Below are positions 11,901-26,900 of a stretch of 64,000 nucleotides of DNA, piece after piece. The stretch is taken from contig CM054118.1 of assembly GCA_028673005.1 (NCBI GenBank), positions 58,039,338-58,103,337 of the forward strand. The letters run 5' to 3'. Both the position numbers and the translations under genes were made by a program. Below the pieces are notes generated by a model. It was not told the DNA's origin, made no database searches, and was given only the letters and a program-made list of their open reading frames with translations. The DNA comes from Tanypteryx hageni. Lineage: Eukaryota > Arthropoda > Insecta > Odonata > Petaluridae. How positions within the stretch are numbered: position 1 is the stretch's first letter; the number at the start of each line of letters is the position of its first letter.

Positions 11901-14900
11901 TTTTTAGTACCTCAATGATGCTACATATTTAGATAATTTTGAAAGTATCTCTACAAAACCTGAAAAGACTTCATTAAAAACACTTGATTGACATTCTCCA
12001 AAATATGTAGTTTGTAGTAAAACGGAAATTATGAAAAATGCTTGTTTTCTAGTTTTAGTTAAATACATTTAATAGTGGCTCCACTTGTATTTCACTGAAA
12101 ATTTTCAGCAGCATTCTGAAAAAATATAGTGTAAGCCCAAAATAATGCAGGAGACCAGACAATGCACCCAAATGCATATTATAAGTGGAGTTATTCAGGC
12201 TTGCACTGCATATAATTATTTTTCTTTTATTTCACAACGAATAAAAAAAATTTATATTACAATACAAAACTTAATACAATAACTTTAGTGTAGTATTCAA
12301 CAAGATGAAAGATGCACCATGTCCAATGAATCAAGGTTTTATGAAGAAATTATGCTGTTGCCGGTAGAACAACTTACCTCAAGATGGTATAAAACTTGGG
12401 AAGGAGAAGGAGCAAAGAAGACAATTCCGGGAGGTGATAAATTTTCCTCTTGAGACATTGGACTTTGAGAATTAGCTAGCAAAGAAGATGAACCTTCAAA
12501 TGAAGGATTAACATGTGGAAGATGCCGTGGAGAATAGTTCAAGGCAACAAAGCAGGAAAAGGTCTTCTGCAGGATTTGCACTGTATGTGCATCTGGAGGA
12601 ATCAACTTCAACAGGAGCCGAGCGCTGTCTCTTAATGGGTCACAATTAACTTGTGATCCTAGATCAGCTAGTTGAAGGAAGAACTGTGCATAACGCGCCT
12701 TTTGGGACATCAGCTATAAAAGAAACACAAACACTTTATTACATAAATAATGAACGTGTAAATGCTTAACCAAAGTCAAATTAAAGAACAATCAATAAAA
12801 GGTTTTAACAACACAAATAAATTAAAAATTAGTCACAGTGCCAACTACTAGCTTTTATTTGATATATAGGATGTCAAATAAATAAAAAATAAGCTTTCGC
12901 TTCATCTCAAGCAAAATTTTCTATATATAAAACCTAACTACTTTCAATTAAAGCAAAAATCATAAATAATACAAATAAAACTGATAAAATAAGTTATTGA
13001 CTTCTTTCTGTTGAATATTTCTTGCTGAAAAGTATACTCCAAAGTACAGATATTTTAAAATAAAAAAGGGTAATACCATGTTCACCTGAAATGAAGATGA
13101 CTCAATCTAAGAAAACCATCAAATAAGAAAAACGACTATTCAGAAAAATAAATTGAGGCCTTGCAATTACCGTAAATACCCGCGTATAATGCGCACTTTT
13201 TTTCGGAAATATTTGAGTTAAAAATTAGGATGCGTGTTATACGAGGGTACATAATCTTCCTATTTTGATTTGACCCCATATTTCCACAATTTCGGCACAG
13301 TAATTATATGAGGGTGCGCACTATACGGTAGTACAAAAATAAGCATAAGGACCAAAAAATCAGTATATATGTTTTAACAGTATCATATCATTTTATTATC
13401 TTATTTTCTAGTTCTTATCTTCATCAGCCTCGATGCTCACTCCATTTCCATCTTCCTTACTTTCCTAATATCATTTGTGAACTATTTTCTTACCACCCAA
13501 CAGTCATTAGCCTTTTCTACATAATTCATCAACAACTGTTTAGATTTTCCACCACAACTATGCCTCATACATTTTGATTTCGGCAAAAAATTAGGGATTG
13601 TCTTAAAATAGAGTACAAAGTTTTAAATGCTTCACAGAACACCCTGATGCTGATATTACTCCACAAAAACGCATTTATTTATACATACAGATTAGATTAC
13701 ATTTCATTATAAAATACATTTATTCATATTCTTTAAGTTCACAATGCAAACAAGTGGCTTTCTACCTTGTAGGTACTGCTGGAAGGAGTGTTGATTAACC
13801 TATGTCAGAACATGTAATTGGCTGGGGAGGAAATTTGATTGAAAATGGTTACAGTAAGATTGCAGGCATTTTACGCATGTCTTGTTACAATTTAAACATA
13901 TTTGTTACTTTTCAACTGGTGCGCTAGTGGCAGACAAGAGTGAGACCAGGAGGAAATACGTGACAGAGGCAAATGTGTGAAGTAAAACAGAAACTTGAAG
14001 GTAGTAACCCAACATGGAAATCATTTAGTGGATCCAAACGACATCGATTTCATGAATTAAAAGAAGAAACTGTAAAATTTGTACGTATTTAAAGAACAGA
14101 TGGAAAAAGTGTTGCAGAAAATCATGAAAGTGAAAGCTCACGTCAACACGACTTTTCCATATGTAGTTGGTAATTTACGAGTTGTCAGTGCTGGAATCAC
14201 TGTCAATACTGAACTGAAATATCTCCTTAACAACTGGCTCTACAAAGTATTATTAAATACAAAAGTTGTAAAGAATAAAATTATCTACAACATAGGTTAT
14301 TAAATACAATTATGTTTATGAAGAATCTAATCAGTTCTTGACTTTCTAATACAAATGTTAAATATGAAATTTTATGCTGATCAGGTTATTAGTTTATGAG
14401 TTCGAGCACCCACAAAATTCCGGTCACAGACACACACATTGGGAAAATAGTCAAAATGTGTTCAGGGGACGACCTTAAAGCATGTATTTCCATTGAAATC
14501 TCAAATTCGATTTTTTTCACGAAAACAATACTTTCTCTATATGGAGAAAGTAAAAAGGTGCAATTACATCATCATAAAAACTTTGAAGAATGAAAAAAAT
14601 GCCTTAATTGTACATTTAAGGTAAATTGGTATTACAAAGTTTTTCCCTGAATAGACCTTGTTTTTATTGTGGTCGTTTTAAATTCAAAGTAGTCTTCCTA
14701 TCTAGGTAATACAGTACTTAAAACGGCCACCATTTTCTTTCAGGATGGCGGGTGGAAATGAAAGTTTTCCTGGTGTATTATAGCTTTATCTTATAATCAC
14801 AACAGTTATAATACCACCTCTCCGCCGTGAGGTTGCAATTTTAACAATCAACTTCTTAGCACAGGCATGTCAAACTCGAAGAAGAGTCCGGGCTGCGTTT

Positions 14901-17900
14901 AAGAGATGAATGTTATAAAAGGGCCACATTGCAATGATGGATGTTATAGAAGGGCCTCAGCTGTTTAATGAGGGCCAGAGCTGGAACAATAGACTTTAGC
15001 TAGAAGATTGGATGCCTGTTTTGCAATTAAAAACAATAAATCAGAAAATGCGTTCTATTATAATTTTGGTAACTGAAAAAAAATCGTCTTCTCTTCTCCT
15101 AAATAAAACATGAAATCTCTCACAATTCACTTGAGACAAAAATTAGCTATTGGGCTGCAGTAAGTCACAGAAAGGGCCACATGCAGCCTGCAAGTTTGAC
15201 GTGCCTGTCTTAGCACAATGCTCTCCTTAATAATTTCTTTATATCAACTATAACAATGTCAATTTAATTGCGAAATAGTGATGGTTCAAAAATTTAACTG
15301 TAGGAAGACAGAGCGCCGGGGATGGAGAGCAGAGGAACATTTAATAGGTGCACTGTATGCCAAAATCATCAACAATGTGATTTCCCTTTATGACAAAAGA
15401 TTAACCCAAAAAAATGCGAAATTTTCGTGTTCGAAACGAATCTGGACCGATTCTAAGTGTATTGAAAATTCAACACCAGTAAACTGAATTTTAATTCTTT
15501 TAGGCATTGTTTGGTTCAAATTCCATATTCGTACAACTATTTAGTTTAAAATGTGATTGAAAGTTATGTTAATTATGTTTTTATGGTATAGACAGCATTA
15601 CACATGATGATGATCACCATAACCTTTTTATAATATAATCCAGGGTTAACCATCTTAAAAATGCTTACCCAAAGGTCAATTCAACTTTGTAACCAAATTA
15701 AAAACAACTTCATTAATTAAAACCTGAAAGTTCGGAAAATACCGTTTCGCTTTCTAGCAAACATGGCATTGATGATTTATTTAAATTACATTTGAATCAT
15801 AATCAGTCAAACTTATTTGGGAAGAATTTTTCTTACCACTCCTGGCAGAGCATTTTCAGCTTCCATGGTAGGTCCATCATATGGATGATGTGGGGAGCTA
15901 GTAGAACTATCAGAGCTGCTATCCGGAGAGCTAGGCATCGTGGCACTCACTTGACACAGTTTTGCAGTAAGTATCTAGAGTACAAAAAATAATATTGACT
16001 GAAACCATACCACGCCAAGATATTAAAAATAAATACAATGATAATCATAGTGATCATATTTGATCTACACATTAACTTTAGTTCTTCAGTGCAAATTTTG
16101 ATAAATTTTTATTGGCTTAATTGACACAAATGATTACAATGATTAAATTAACAGCAAGAAAGGTGAATAAACAATACATAAGAATCATTCCATAAATAAC
16201 AATAAGATTTCGTAATTTCACTGACCAGTTTATCCCGATGAGGGATTTGAGCAAGAAGTTTCCGATCCTCAGTTGGTTCTAAAGGCTCACTGTTGAGGAA
16301 TAGGTCTAGTTTTAAAGATGTCGGAGAAGCTTTTAATCGACGCATAACTTGTCGACGCAATGCTGCTAATGTCTCATGACTATGCATAGGCAACTCAATG
16401 TCATCCAATGGTTGAGATCGCCCAGGATTAGAAAACCGGACAATTACACTAACATGTTTTCCTCTACAGGCCCTGTAAGAACAGAGTGAATTTTCTTCCA
16501 TAAATAAAACATTATGATAGCACTATATTCATAATACAAATAGTTTGTGAAATTATACTAATTCCATGATTTTGGAATTTAAACTGTTCTATAATAAGCT
16601 ACTCAGCTTTTTTAATGTTTACAAGAATGGGAGAGAAAATTTCTATTGACTTTAAAATTATTAATTTTTAGCTTTCTTATCTGACCTTAATGAGCTTGAA
16701 AAATCTATTCTTCAACATAAATATTTTATTTTGAGAGATAAACTATGGCTTTTTTGAGTTTCAAACAAAGATAAAAACATTAATTATTGACAAGCTACAA
16801 ATGACAAGGATATATTTTGACCCCCATAGTTGCTTTTCAAATCAACCCCCTCCCACAATAACAATAAATATTCTTTGAAGTGACATACATACTGCAATGC
16901 ATGCTATGGATACTCTCAATTTCTTAAAGCTAAATAATTAACAAGGGAAAAGTGGTGAAAAATCATAACCAGCGGTAATCAATACATCTACTTTACTACA
17001 GCCTCAAATGTACAATGAGTGAAAGAACTAAGATTTTTCTATTAAAATAATATTTTTTGACAATTATTCAAAATGTAGTAGCTACTGCCATTTATTAACC
17101 AACCTAGAATAAATTTTAAAATTAGGAACCCAATTTCAGTAACACAATCACTAAATATTCGTAAAAAATGAAGTAAAAGACTCGAGTTATGTCAAGGAAT
17201 ATTACTTGGGAGTGTGCATTTCACATGTTGTATGATAGTTAGACCAGAGGAAAATTATTGCTAACCCAGGTAGGTTCCGACTTTTTAAAAACGAATGTTG
17301 CGCAATTTACTGCATTTATAGAAATATCAAAATTTTTTGACAGGAGTAATTCAATCCAATCACTTCTAACATTCTACAACTAAAAATTAACTGAAATGTT
17401 CTCTTACCTATGCAGTGGTAGTATCTTTCTCTCACCGACGAACACTCTATCACATTCACTCACATACTCTTGCAGCACCTTCATCACACGGCACATTTGA
17501 ACAGCCTCCTGCCTCAGGCATGATTCTGAGTCTGGGTCCAATTCATTGTTTAAACTATTTGACGAGTCTGCTTTACAAGTAGTTAGCACTGACACTGTGT
17601 CATAATGGGCACGTAACCTTTCCATGCACTCCGAGATGAAGTTTTCATGAAAATCTAGCAATGTCGCCTGAAGACGTGGTCCCAGATTTGTGCTAACCTC
17701 TTTAAGGAGCTCAATTGCTCGATTAGCTATTTCCTCTTCACTGCAAGTCACAACCTAAGGAATAACAGTACCAATTTAAAAATAGCATTTTTGTGCACTT
17801 GCAAAAGTGAAATGCAATAAATTTTTGTACATTTTACATAGAAAATGTACAATTAAAATTAGTAGTTGAAATTTATGTTGTTCAACCCATGAAATTGTGT

Positions 17901-20900
17901 AAAAATATATATTTTTACTTTCTAATATACGTAGTACATTGCTCAAGTATTGTAATCGTGAAAAAATTCGACTTCGAGATTTTGATGGAAATACACATTT
18001 AAAAATGGTTTTTGCCATGTCATCTATCCGTTTGTGGTTCTAGGGCCCAAACGCATATATAACATCAATTGATATCTCATACTTATGCAATCTATCATCT
18101 TTTACAGACCCTTTTTTGATAAAAATGATACTGCACAAAAATTAAGGGTAGTTTATTCTAGGTGATTTTAGAAAATTTTGATTTACTCAAAAATGGCTCT
18201 ATGGAATTTGATTAAAATCAACCCACTTGTCGAGTCTGATGTCACAAATAATACTGTGTAAGCCACGTCTCAAAAAATCACTATATGGTATCCAGTGACA
18301 TTAAAATGTACGCTAAGCTACATTACCTAAGCTCTATGATGTCACGACTCCTCTGCAATTTACTCAAAATCTTAATAGTCTAGACGGTTCAACTAAATCG
18401 AATGATATCTCATACTTGTACATAACATCATTCATATTAGACACTCTGAAGAGATGAACGATATTGTGCAACAATTAAGGGTACTGCTTGAATATTTTGA
18501 AACAAAATTCGATTTACTCAAATATGGCTATAAGGATTATGATTAAAATCTATCCAATTGTATGGCCTGATGTCACAAATAATACTAACTAAGCCATATG
18601 TCCCAAAGAAATTACTATATATCGTCCAGTGGCATTAAAATATACACAACTACGGCATTAGGAAAAACTGTTAGAAGAATGCTTAAGACATATCCTGATC
18701 AAAAAGTGATCACCATGGCAGTGAATTGCCAAGCATACAGAGTTAATTTCGGGGAAAAGAGTATAGTGAGACCAAACGTACATACGTATATGAGAGTTTG
18801 TGCAATGTATATTGCACCGTTTATTTTATATTTACCAAAAGAAATTACAACTACTTACCCGCCACAAGTACTCAGATCCGATGAGATCCATATCATCCAT
18901 GAAGTGAGTTCTTTTCTTAGGAGTTAATTTACCCTCTTTTGAGTTAACGGCTTTAAAAAATCTTTCAAAACACCTGTTTAAATAAGTTAAAATATTAACA
19001 TTAAATTTAAAAAAGACAGCATTTAAAGGGTTACATTATAACATACATTCATACATGGATATTTGTATACAAAAACAAGATCAAAATTACTCTGGAATAA
19101 TTCATAATAAAACAAGGGTAGTACTTTTCCACAATATCTTTTTCCTTACGACTGGTTTCATCATGATACTGCATCATCTGGTGATGAGTGAGGGGGTTTA
19201 AGGGTCTATTTAGTACCAGAAAAATGGGGATAGGGAAGGGAGGGAGAAACCATTACAAAGACACCAGATGATGCAATATCACAGTGAAACTGGCTGTAAG
19301 GAAAAATATACTGTGGAAAAGTACTACAAGTATGCCTCATTTAGCGTATGTATTTTAGCACATTTTAGATATAGCGCGGTTGTGTTCTTTACTTTTATAC
19401 AGAGAAATAAAAGTATGTATATTCTTTTACAATTGCATAACGTAAAAGGAACCCGAAAAAATGCACTTATGGTAAAATGTGATTTGAACATGTCATGAAT
19501 AATAACAGAATTCATTTGTATTTAACCCCTCAAGCCTGGAGGAGATTTATTAAATCCCACCCGTACGGCCGGATGAGGTTTTTAAATTTTCACGATTGCG
19601 TTGCAAAAACGTTCGAGAAACTTGAAAAAATCATCACTTTATAACTTTTCTCTCGATTTTTCTGATTTTTTTGTGGATTTATGAAAAACATGAAATTTGT
19701 ATACATCCATTTTTCGTATCATATTTTACAAACAAACATTGTTGCATTAGAAGAGAATGTACACCAATCGCGAATTTTCCAGCATGCATTCGCACTTTAT
19801 ATATAACATTCAGCACCGGGAAATCCATGAAAGATATTGATGTACAATTTTAATAAAAGAATAACTTAAATTAGTAACTATTTTATTCTACCTATCTAAA
19901 CCAATTAGGTGAAAAGTTTTACATATCTCAACTTTTTCATGTCTTGACTGGCAACTTTTAAGTAAATGTAGTATTACTGATTTATTAGAAGACAATTTAT
20001 TTATAATACAAACGTTTTAGTTATATAGTTATTATTCTTGGTCATTACAAAAGTCACATAGAAGAAATGAATACATTTCGTCCATTGGTAAGGGAGATAT
20101 GACGATGTATACATCAGAAATGAATTTAGATGCAAAACACGAAAAACATTCAAAAGTTAAACTAGCTTATGAGTCCTTTCCAAATATTTTTAGAAAATTT
20201 ACACATGCGTAATTGGATTCAGCAAGAAATGCCTTATAGTTTATTAAACACTTCTAGTAAAATAATGTGTAAATATATGGAAGAGCTTCGCTGTTCGTGA
20301 TTTTTGATGACGTGCCTCTTCTTGCTCACTCGCTTCATCACTGCTTTGGTCCCACTAGATAAAACAACAGAGAAAGCCCTTATCTGAAGAGGAAAACAAA
20401 CCCTACATCTTCTTTCAGATGACAAAGAAAAGGAACCCAATTTTGAGGGTTCCCTTTCCTCAGGTATTTGTGTGTCAACTTTAGAAACCGCAAGTCCGTA
20501 GGTCAGTGGTAAAAACTAAAATTCTATCACAAAACTAAATGTATATTATATGTACACAAATGCATACAAATAGATATACACAATTTCTCGCAATTCCTCT
20601 CTGAAAAGAACAAATGCTCCTTCTCAACTAACTTGTTTGGGGATGCAAAAAACCTTAGTAATCCGAACCAGCTTGAAGAGGACGAAATAACAGATATAAG
20701 TTTGCATTGATGCTCTCTTATGCAGCGAGGAACGAAGGATCGCGCGGTCATGAAAGCGAATGTTTACCGATATGATTTTACTCAACCCAATTCCATTCTT
20801 CATGAATTGCATCGTAAACATTTCTAATAAGACGTTTTCCTTTCTTTTTTTACATTCCGACGAAGACATGACATAAGCCAAATGGCTCCACCAGGAAAAA

Positions 20901-23900
20901 AAGGAGAAAAATCGTGTTCCCCTTTGAAAAGATACACAATTGCTACATTGTATTTCAAACACCAAGGAAAGGTTCCTTGCCGCATTAAAAAGCGATTTTT
21001 ATATGGAAAAACACCATCATATCGTAGCAAAATTGAAAATTCCATCGCAAAATTCAACGTTGATTATATATTTTTAAAAACAGGAAAGAAATACAGGACA
21101 TGCATAGATAGGAAGTACAAAGCTTCCTCTTTTAAAATATATAAAGGTTATTTAGAGCTAAAGAAGTCCCTAGTGTCAAAAGATAAAAGAAATTATGGCT
21201 GACGTAGGACGTAATAGTACGTCTGATGGCATTTAAGGGTTAATGCAAATAATATACAATTCAGTTGTTTATTTCTCTTACATCACCTTTTCTATGAGAA
21301 TGAACTCTCTGACACTTTTATTTACATAGAATATTTACGTGATTTAGGTTTACTACCGACAGCTGGCAAAGAATTTTAAAAAATACCTGATAAATAGCAT
21401 GCTTATTCTTTTATTCTACACATTTTAAAAAAATACCATGGTTAAATCAGGGAAACAAAATGCACGGCATACATAGTGCGCCTACTGAAGAAAACGCCTA
21501 CTCATCTCATGCCAGGCACGCAGTGTAGGCATTTTGCAGGTGGTCTACCCTCATTAGCCTCCGAAGGGAACGGTCGTGTGCCAGGTAGCTCCGGGTGAAA
21601 GGGTGTTTGAGGGCATCGTAAGGAGGGAGTCGTAATGACCAAGAATGGAAGTAAATCGGCAGCAGAGGTGACGAAGTGCAAGGCGTGCAACAGAAAACTT
21701 AGCATTGGTGTGCAATGCTCAACTTGTGGAACATGGTTCCACATAAAATGTTCGAGAAGCAGCTCAGAAGAGTGCATGGAGGACAATTGGAAGTGTTTGG
21801 TGTGTAGGAAGAGTGAGGATCGCTCTGCTTTGGAGGAGAATGAGAAGATAATAGTGAGTCTGAAGCAGGAGTTGCAGAGGGCTAAGGAGATGATAGAGGT
21901 ATTAACGAAAGAGAATACGGCACTGAAGAGTGAAAAGATGAAGGGTCCAAGTGGTGAAGGATGGGTGGAGGTCAAAGGAAGGAAAAAAAATAGAGGTGAG
22001 GAAGGATAACTGTGCTAAGGAGCCAAGTGTTTGTGTCTTGGGAGACTCCATGATTTGTTTTGCAGGGGAAGAATGCAGAAGGCAGGGTGATGTGGTGGAG
22101 TGTTTCCCCGGAATTAGGATCGAGCAAATGGAAAAGAAAATTTTGGGCAGGAGTGACGATAGTAAAGAAGAAGTTTTGGTAATACATGTCGGAAAGAATG
22201 ATATTAAAAGTGCAAGGACCGATGATCACGTGGTGGGTTTGGTATGGGACATGTGTACATCGGCTAAGAAAAAATTTAGAAATGCAAAAATAGTAGTGAG
22301 TGGAATTATAAGAAGATGAGTGGACTATATCAACGAAGGAATAGATTGGGTTTGTCAAAGTCAAAAATTGTGTTTCGTGGATCCGAATTGTTGGTTGGGA
22401 GAGAATGACTTAGGACGTGATGGGCTGCATCTGAATAGACAAGGCAGTGAAAAATTTGGGAGATTGCTGAGGAATGTAGTGAGGCATGCGAGGGCGGGAA
22501 ACTAGCTGGGGAAAACAGAGGTGGGCCATTATCAACCATTGATCAAAAGAAGATAAATGACTATGTTATTATGCAGATGTGTATAGTGGAAGACGAAGAA
22601 GAGGCAGGGGTAAGTAGAACACGAAAGAGGTGGTGGTTGTCACCCTAGGCACCTGCAGTCCAATTGCAAAAGTGGTGGTGGTGCTGTTGAGATGACGGAG
22701 AAATCGAATAAAGGTAAGGGTTTGAGGGTACTTCAGGTTAACTGTCGAAGTGTATATAACAAGAGGGAAGAGTTTCTAACGTTAGTTGATGCTTGCAATT
22801 CTGATGTAGTTATAGGGACAGAATCATGGTTAAAAAGCGATATAAACTCCAATGAGATTTTTCCACCTGGTTTCACGGTATATAGAAAAGATAAAGGGGC
22901 AAATATCGTGTAATGTCCGCACTCCCCTTTTTTAATGTGAACTTGTGGGGAAAAAAGTGCAGGTATTACATGAGTAAATACGGTACTTTGTTTTCTTGAC
23001 TTTAAATTAGTATATAAAAATGGCATATCATTGTTGCAAAATAAAAATAGTAAAATTTTTGAAGAGTAAAAATCAACTGGGTTAAGTGCTATGCTACAAA
23101 CTGTTCTTTTAGCACAAATTCGGATAGCACACAGATGTCACGGTATGCCTCTCTCTCGCTAAGCGAGGCATGTCTGTACTGTGTATACCCCGATTAACAT
23201 TAGGGATGCATTCCTGAAAAGTGAGACTTAAATCAAAGCAGCTTTTCCCATAAGAATCAAAGGTATGAGGGAAGACGCAAGAGTTTAGGACTTCTAGACA
23301 AATGAATGCAGTAACCCCTCAATGTTGGCACTAGATAGATAGTCAACAAGCTGAGTCCAACTTTGGATGGGGAAAAACACAGTTAATGGGATCCAATGGA
23401 ATCACTATTAGGTGGTTATGCAGACGAGAATTCCTCATTCAAGTAAACAGTGATGCCGAATCTCAGGGCCACCCGCAATAGGATCACAACACTGCAGTCT
23501 TTCTAATCTGAATTTTGGACATAGTCACGAGGCGAATCTCATCACGCAGGTTTTGTTATCAGAAAACATGCATGTCTTATCTGCAGGGAATTATTAATCA
23601 ATGAAGTAGAAAAAGCACTCATTCTCTAAGATAATAGTTTAAGAATATAGACAAATTAATAAAGTGAATTAGAGTTATTAATATTGTTAACGTGCCAAAA
23701 TTTTTAGTTTCTGTATTATAAAACAATTTTGCAAAATTTTAGAAAATTACAATATGCATAATCAGAATGCATGAAACTTACTACAAATGAGCTTCATAAT
23801 ATCACTTAAATGACAAATTCACCATAATCACAACAAATTCTAGAATGGAAGCTAGTAGACGGATGCTGTGCGACTCCGTGCCCAGCTTGGGTGTAAAAAA

Positions 23901-26900
23901 AATTGCTTCAGTGTCCAGGTCTTCTAAGCGTTTCATGTCCAAATTCGCCAAATTTTTTTATCACTATGTTCCCTAGTTACAATATCCTTCAAAGTCAACA
24001 TATTAAGCAATCACCAAGAGAGCAATGACGTGAGTTGGGAGTGACACTCTATATTTAAGATCATTGTTTATTTAGATGTTATATGACCGAGTATCGCAGT
24101 ATGTGATTTTTATTTCATATTTTAATCAGACAATAGCTTGAGGTAGGTGGCAATGAAAATTTTAAAGAACCTTAGACCTCTAACGACGTAACTTCAAGTC
24201 AAAACAACATAAATAGATACACAGGTATTAATTGATCGGTGACGTAACTTCGAATCAAAATAAATCGGAGTATACCTGTACTTGAAAACAATACCCCTGC
24301 ATACGATTAAGTAAGACAATTAGATCAAGAATAACCCTTAGAAATTGCCTTTTTTGCTTACAAATGAGCAAATAGATGAATTATATAAATTTACCATTTA
24401 TAGACATGGTAATAAATACTTTTTCAGATGCGCACCTCCATGATATATCTGTAAATCACAGAGAAAGACATGAATCATCTATCTTAACACTCGCAAAAAA
24501 TATTCTACACTACTTACTTCATGCCACTTTCTGTAAGCAGGGTAGGGTCTAACTGAAGAATATTATTTTCGAAGAAATCCTTGTTAATTGCAGGATCAAG
24601 GTCTGGTTCATCTCCCATCAACTTAGAGAACCACTTAAAACATGCCTCCCGATCTGAAGGGACAGCTGCTTCCTCTGCTAGACATTGCCAAATCTGCTTT
24701 GCCTGATCTGCACATAGCCATAACTGTCCATCCTATATAGACAGACATCAAGAAAAAATTAAACAATCCAGTGAAGTGTGGTGTAAAAGCTAAATGGAAA
24801 GGTTAATTTCATTTCCAAGAAAATTTTCCTAAACATCTTGACTATGAAAATTTGCACATTTCAAGTTTGCACTAGCAAAGCTGAACTAGAAGCTATCATG
24901 CAAAGTTTACCTTCAGAAGGAAACGTAAAAAGTTTAGGCGTTCTTGTACTTGTTGAATGTGATTATATCTTCGGTCTGGACACACATCATTAGGATCTAA
25001 GTCAGGATTTTCTACATTTGAAGAAAGAATATATATCAAGACACACATAAAAATGTTCCATTATGCAACTTGCAGGTTAATTACAATTATTAGCAATTCA
25101 AATGAAATATTTCCATGTTTTATCTCCAACAATTATTTTTATGGTATCATCATAGTCTTTTGCTGCCTTTTCAGATTTTATATCACTTATGGACAAAAAT
25201 GTGAAAATTAAAACAGTAAAAATTACAATGAAGCCAATATGTTTACCTTTAAATAAGGTTCTAGCCTTTTCCATGTATGCTGTTAAACTCTTTGCTACCA
25301 AAATAACTAATGTATGTTGATTCTGTAACCGTTCAATTATTTCTTGCCTGAAATTTAAATAAATAACTTTTAACAAGTAAGAGCTTGAAGAAATATAAAA
25401 TTATTGCTGAATAGCTTTTAGCATCATGAGTCAAAATCTCCAATGCTGATTCACAATATCCTTTTCTCAAGACAAAATTCAGCACCTGTAGTAAACATGA
25501 TGAGCTCGTTGAGTGTGATTCATGTTTGGAGATGGTTCATACAAACAGCAAATCTCCTTGATCTGCTTAAGAGCTGGCAATACCCATTTGTCATTGGTCT
25601 TCAACTCTTCCACGCACTTGTCTAACCATAGAGTTTTCTGCGCATCTCGCTCCTAAAAAGTAAAAATCAATTTAAAATAAAGTCTGAAATTTATTCTTAT
25701 TTTAAATTAAGTTAATTGATGCAGGTAGAGACATTTACATAGAGCATTTATAGGTTGGGAATTCGAAAAAAGCAATTCTTTAATATAATTTACCTGAGAG
25801 CAGCTGTAGTCTAAAATTTTGACATGAGCACTCAAGGCTTGATCCATAATCTCTGTGGGTACTTCATCTGAGTGAGCCAAATTCCAGAATAAAGTAAGGA
25901 CCTAAGAAATAATGCCAAAGGAATTATAAATACCATGATAAAAATTTCATAACAAATATTCATGCGTTGTGAAGTTTTTTGATGACCATGCATACTGAAC
26001 TATATTGTTCTTGATTTTTTCATGTGAGTAAATAACAAATTTGAACAATAACCAGAAACATAAAACAATGCAAAAATGTTTGTCACCCCTTTGTTTTATA
26101 CCTTGTGAGCCATGACACCATCCTTGTCATCCTCGGCTAGCCTTCTAATAAGCTCGAGCAACTTCTCACGCTGCTTCTTTGAGGCATTGGTCCAGCTGGC
26201 CTACAATTAAAAAGAAAAGACGACTATAAAAAACTATGGCAAAATATAGATTCTGATAAGGGAAGTGATAACAGGATTGTCAAAAATAAAACATCTTGTA
26301 GGCTAAAAAGCCATTGAAAATAAATTAAAAGAATATAAAACCACACTACTTCCATAAAGGCAAAATTATTCATGCATTAAGCCTCAGTGAAGACGATCTC
26401 TTCCAAAATTTTATATAAAACTAACCTAACAAATTTCAGCTTGCAAAAATCGAGGGTCGTCTTAAATTCAAGTAAAAAGTAGGGTTAGGGATATTGGAGT
26501 TCCTTCTGCTCTTTGTTGATGGACCCACTTTAATCATGACTAAATCAAGTTCCTCACACATCACACATTTCTTTGATTTTCTTTGAGATACTTCGGCAAA
26601 TGTTTCACAATAAGAGACAAATTCTTCAAGTTTCAACCTGTATTTGATAATATCCTACACAGTTTGTTGGCCAATTCCAAATTCATCAGCAAAGTTTGAA
26701 ACTTTCACCTTTTTAGCAACTTTTAATTATTTCACATTTCCTTTCAACCGTTAAAACCACCCGTTTTCGTTTGCTTGATATTTTAAAGGGTTTACAATAA
26801 CTTGGACAAAGAGAAAATGTTTTGCATTAAATATATCTTGCTTGGATGACAAAAAAATTATTAATTTCCCTCTGAAAATTCCAAAAGAACAGGAACTTTT

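Noticed and set aside
14396..14593. Open frame similar to one at 57551-57799 (both with CSGD..K.CIS.E)
   Set aside because: The similarity follows from the two loci being copies of the same repeat; no start, splice or codon-level evidence for a protein.
18598..18927. 109-codon plus-strand open frame
   Set aside because: No recognisable family, and its first part lies in a diverged tandem repeat unit; likely chance.
20234..20440. Minus-strand frame with CRVC, considered as a piggyBac C-terminal zinc finger
   Set aside because: Only one Cys pair is present and the following spacing does not fit the finger.
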